NCBI RefSeq assembly: GCF_017565305.1
Contig: NZ_JAGEKP010000007.1
Location: forward strand, 124,001-188,000
Reading direction: 5' to 3'
Origin: Leifsonia sp. TF02-11
GTDB lineage: Bacteria; Actinomycetota; Actinomycetes; Actinomycetales; Microbacteriaceae
DNA length: 64,000 bases
Position 1 is the stretch's first letter, and every line of letters starts with the position of its first letter. Below are positions 63,129 to 64,000 of this stretch, one piece after another. The translations under genes were made by a program, and so were the position numbers. The notes beneath the pieces are model-generated. The model was not told where the DNA came from. It saw nothing but the letters and a program-made list of their open reading frames with translations, and did no database searches.

Positions 63129-63928
63129 CGCTCATCATGGGCGTCCTCAACGTGACGCCCGACTCCTTCAGCGACGGAGGCCGGTGGCTCGAGCCGGACG
63201 CCGCCGTCGCGCACGCCCTCGAGCTCGTCGCCCAGGGCGCCGACCTGGTCGACGTCGGTGGCGAGTCCACGCGACCGGGCGCCGTCCGCGTCGACCCCGC
63301 GGAGGAGCGGGCGCGCGTCGTGCCCGTCATCCGCACGCTCGCCGGGCTCGGCGTCACCGTCAGCGTCGACACGCTCAACGCCTCCACCGCCCGGGCCGCC
63401 GCCGACGCCGGTGCCGCGATCATCAACGACGTTTCGGGAGGGCTCGGCGATCCCGCGATGCCCGACGCCGTCCTCCACACCGGCCTGCAGTACGTCGTCA
63501 TGCACTGGCGCGGCCGGCTCGACGCGGCGGACTCCCGGGCGGTCTACACCGACACCGTGGCGGAGGTGCGGTCGGAGCTGTCCGCCCGCGTCACCGACCT
63601 CCTCGACCGCGGGATCGACCCGGCCAAGCTCGTGCTCGATCCCGGGCTCGGGTTCTCCAAGAACGCCTCCCACAACTGGCAGGTGCTGGCCGGCCTGCGC
63701 GAGTTCGAGACCCTCGGCTACCCGGTGCTCATCGGCGCCTCGCGCAAGCGGTTCCTCGGTGCGCTGCTGCCGGAGGACGCCGCCGTGGAGGACCGCGACG
63801 CGCCGACGGCGGTCATCTCAGCCCTCGCCGCCCAGGCGGGCGTGTGGGCCGTGCGTGTGCACGACGTCGCGTCGACGCGGATCGCCCTGGATGTCGTGCG
63901 GGCGTGGCAAGCTGGACGCGATGACTGA
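63125..63928 (+). CDS. folP: Dihydropteroate synthase
   Basis: A 267-residue TIM-barrel enzyme joining 4-aminobenzoate to the pterin diphosphate, the target of sulfonamides. Seen: MGVLNVTPDSFSDGGRW (pterin site, about residues 5-21), VGGESTRPGAVRVDPAEE, SVDTLNASTARAAADAGA, INDVSGGL, DPGLGFSKN and the phosphate loop GASRKRFLG near 212. GTG 63125 overlaps the stop of the repeat frame (GTGA) and has no strong ribosome site of its own. Its stop overlaps folB by 8 bases. Confidence 0.95.
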   Translation: MTLIMGVLNVTPDSFSDGGRWLEPDAAVAHALELVAQGADLVDVGGESTRPGAVRVDPAEERARVVPVIRTLAGLGVTVSVDTLNASTARAAADAGAAIINDVSGGLGDPAMPDAVLHTGLQYVVMHWRGRLDAADSRAVYTDTVAEVRSELSARVTDLLDRGIDPAKLVLDPGLGFSKNASHNWQVLAGLREFETLGYPVLIGASRKRFLGALLPEDAAVEDRDAPTAVISALAAQAGVWAVRVHDVASTRIALDVVRAWQAGRDD

Positions 63929-64000
63929 TTCCGATGCCGCGACCGCCTCGCTGCGGCCGACGGACGCGATCGTGCTGACAGGGTTGCGCGTGCGCGCCCA
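63921..64000 (+). CDS. folB: Dihydroneopterin aldolase, N-terminal part (cut by window edge)
   Basis: The first 26 residues are visible: an acidic start (MTDSDAATAS) and then DAIVLTGLRVRA, which matches the usual FolB beginning (LTGLRV). ATG 63921 lies inside the end of folP (8-base overlap). Next step of the folate pathway, completing folE-folP-folB; a folK gene would be expected beyond the edge. Confidence 0.85.
   Translation, partial: MTDSDAATASLRPTDAIVLTGLRVRA

Overview
This window is about 64 kb of high-GC DNA with dense, tightly coupled genes (many 4-base ATGA/GTGA overlaps and many GTG starts) and no phage, insertion sequence or CRISPR array. The gene content (tilS-hpt-ftsH-folE-folP-folB order, a LAHTG class-E-type sortase signal, HutC-type GntR, BMP nucleoside transporter) suggests an actinobacterium. 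My guess is a Microbacteriaceae-like soil or plant organism, but family level is inference.

Bases 1-31,750 are an organosulfur scavenging island. It holds ten complete or partial flavin-dependent monooxygenases of the luciferase-like (LLM) family, and an eleventh lies at 39.5 kb. The island is built as operons: (a) two LLM genes at the left edge, plus strand; (b) metY, LLM gene and EamA permease, minus strand; (c) a GNAT acetyltransferase, a polar amino-acid ABC transporter, a DUF1684 protein and two LLM genes, plus strand; (d) a peptide-type ABC transporter and two LLM genes, plus strand; (e) three LLM genes, an M20 amidohydrolase and an ATP-grasp ligase, minus strand; (f) separate rhodanese, M20 peptidase and flavin reductase genes. 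The combination of acetyltransferase, cystine-type transporter, monooxygenases and deacylase resembles the Bacillus subtilis ytm/yxe systems, which free cysteine from S-modified cysteines by N-acetylation, oxygenation and deacetylation. A short motif, CCGYAAC, recurs in five intergenic regions of the island, twice to three times as a 10-base direct repeat, and is a candidate common operator.

Bases 31,760-40,904 look like a nucleoside uptake unit: adenosine deaminase, a HutC-type GntR regulator, a BMP-type lipoprotein and its ABC transporter. The same operon continues into a DszC-like acyl-CoA-dehydrogenase-fold monooxygenase and a DszA-like LLM enzyme. Two palindromic GntR-type sites (CTTGT..ACAAG) flank the unit. 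A sulfur-containing nucleoside is a plausible but untested substrate.

Bases 40,970-51,600 hold a small membrane protein, a LuxR-type regulator, four 16-base tandem repeats, a giant 2421-residue surface protein with ten ~127-residue DUF11-like repeats and a LAHTG anchor, and a small companion surface protein. Then follow a TetR regulator with a divergent membrane protein, three tRNA genes (Glu, Asp, Phe) and two adjacent peptidoglycan hydrolases that share an N-terminal half but differ in catalytic domain.

Bases 56,530-64,000 are core genome: ppa, tilS, hpt, ftsH, folE, folP and folB (cut by the edge), interrupted by a toxin-antitoxin pair and a SnoaL-like gene. Between folE and folP sits a striking block of 171-base repeats (three full copies and a partial fourth), each with three ~13-15 base palindromes exactly 20 bases apart. 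It lies inside an open frame that overlaps both neighbours by GTGA. This block is the most unusual structure in the window.
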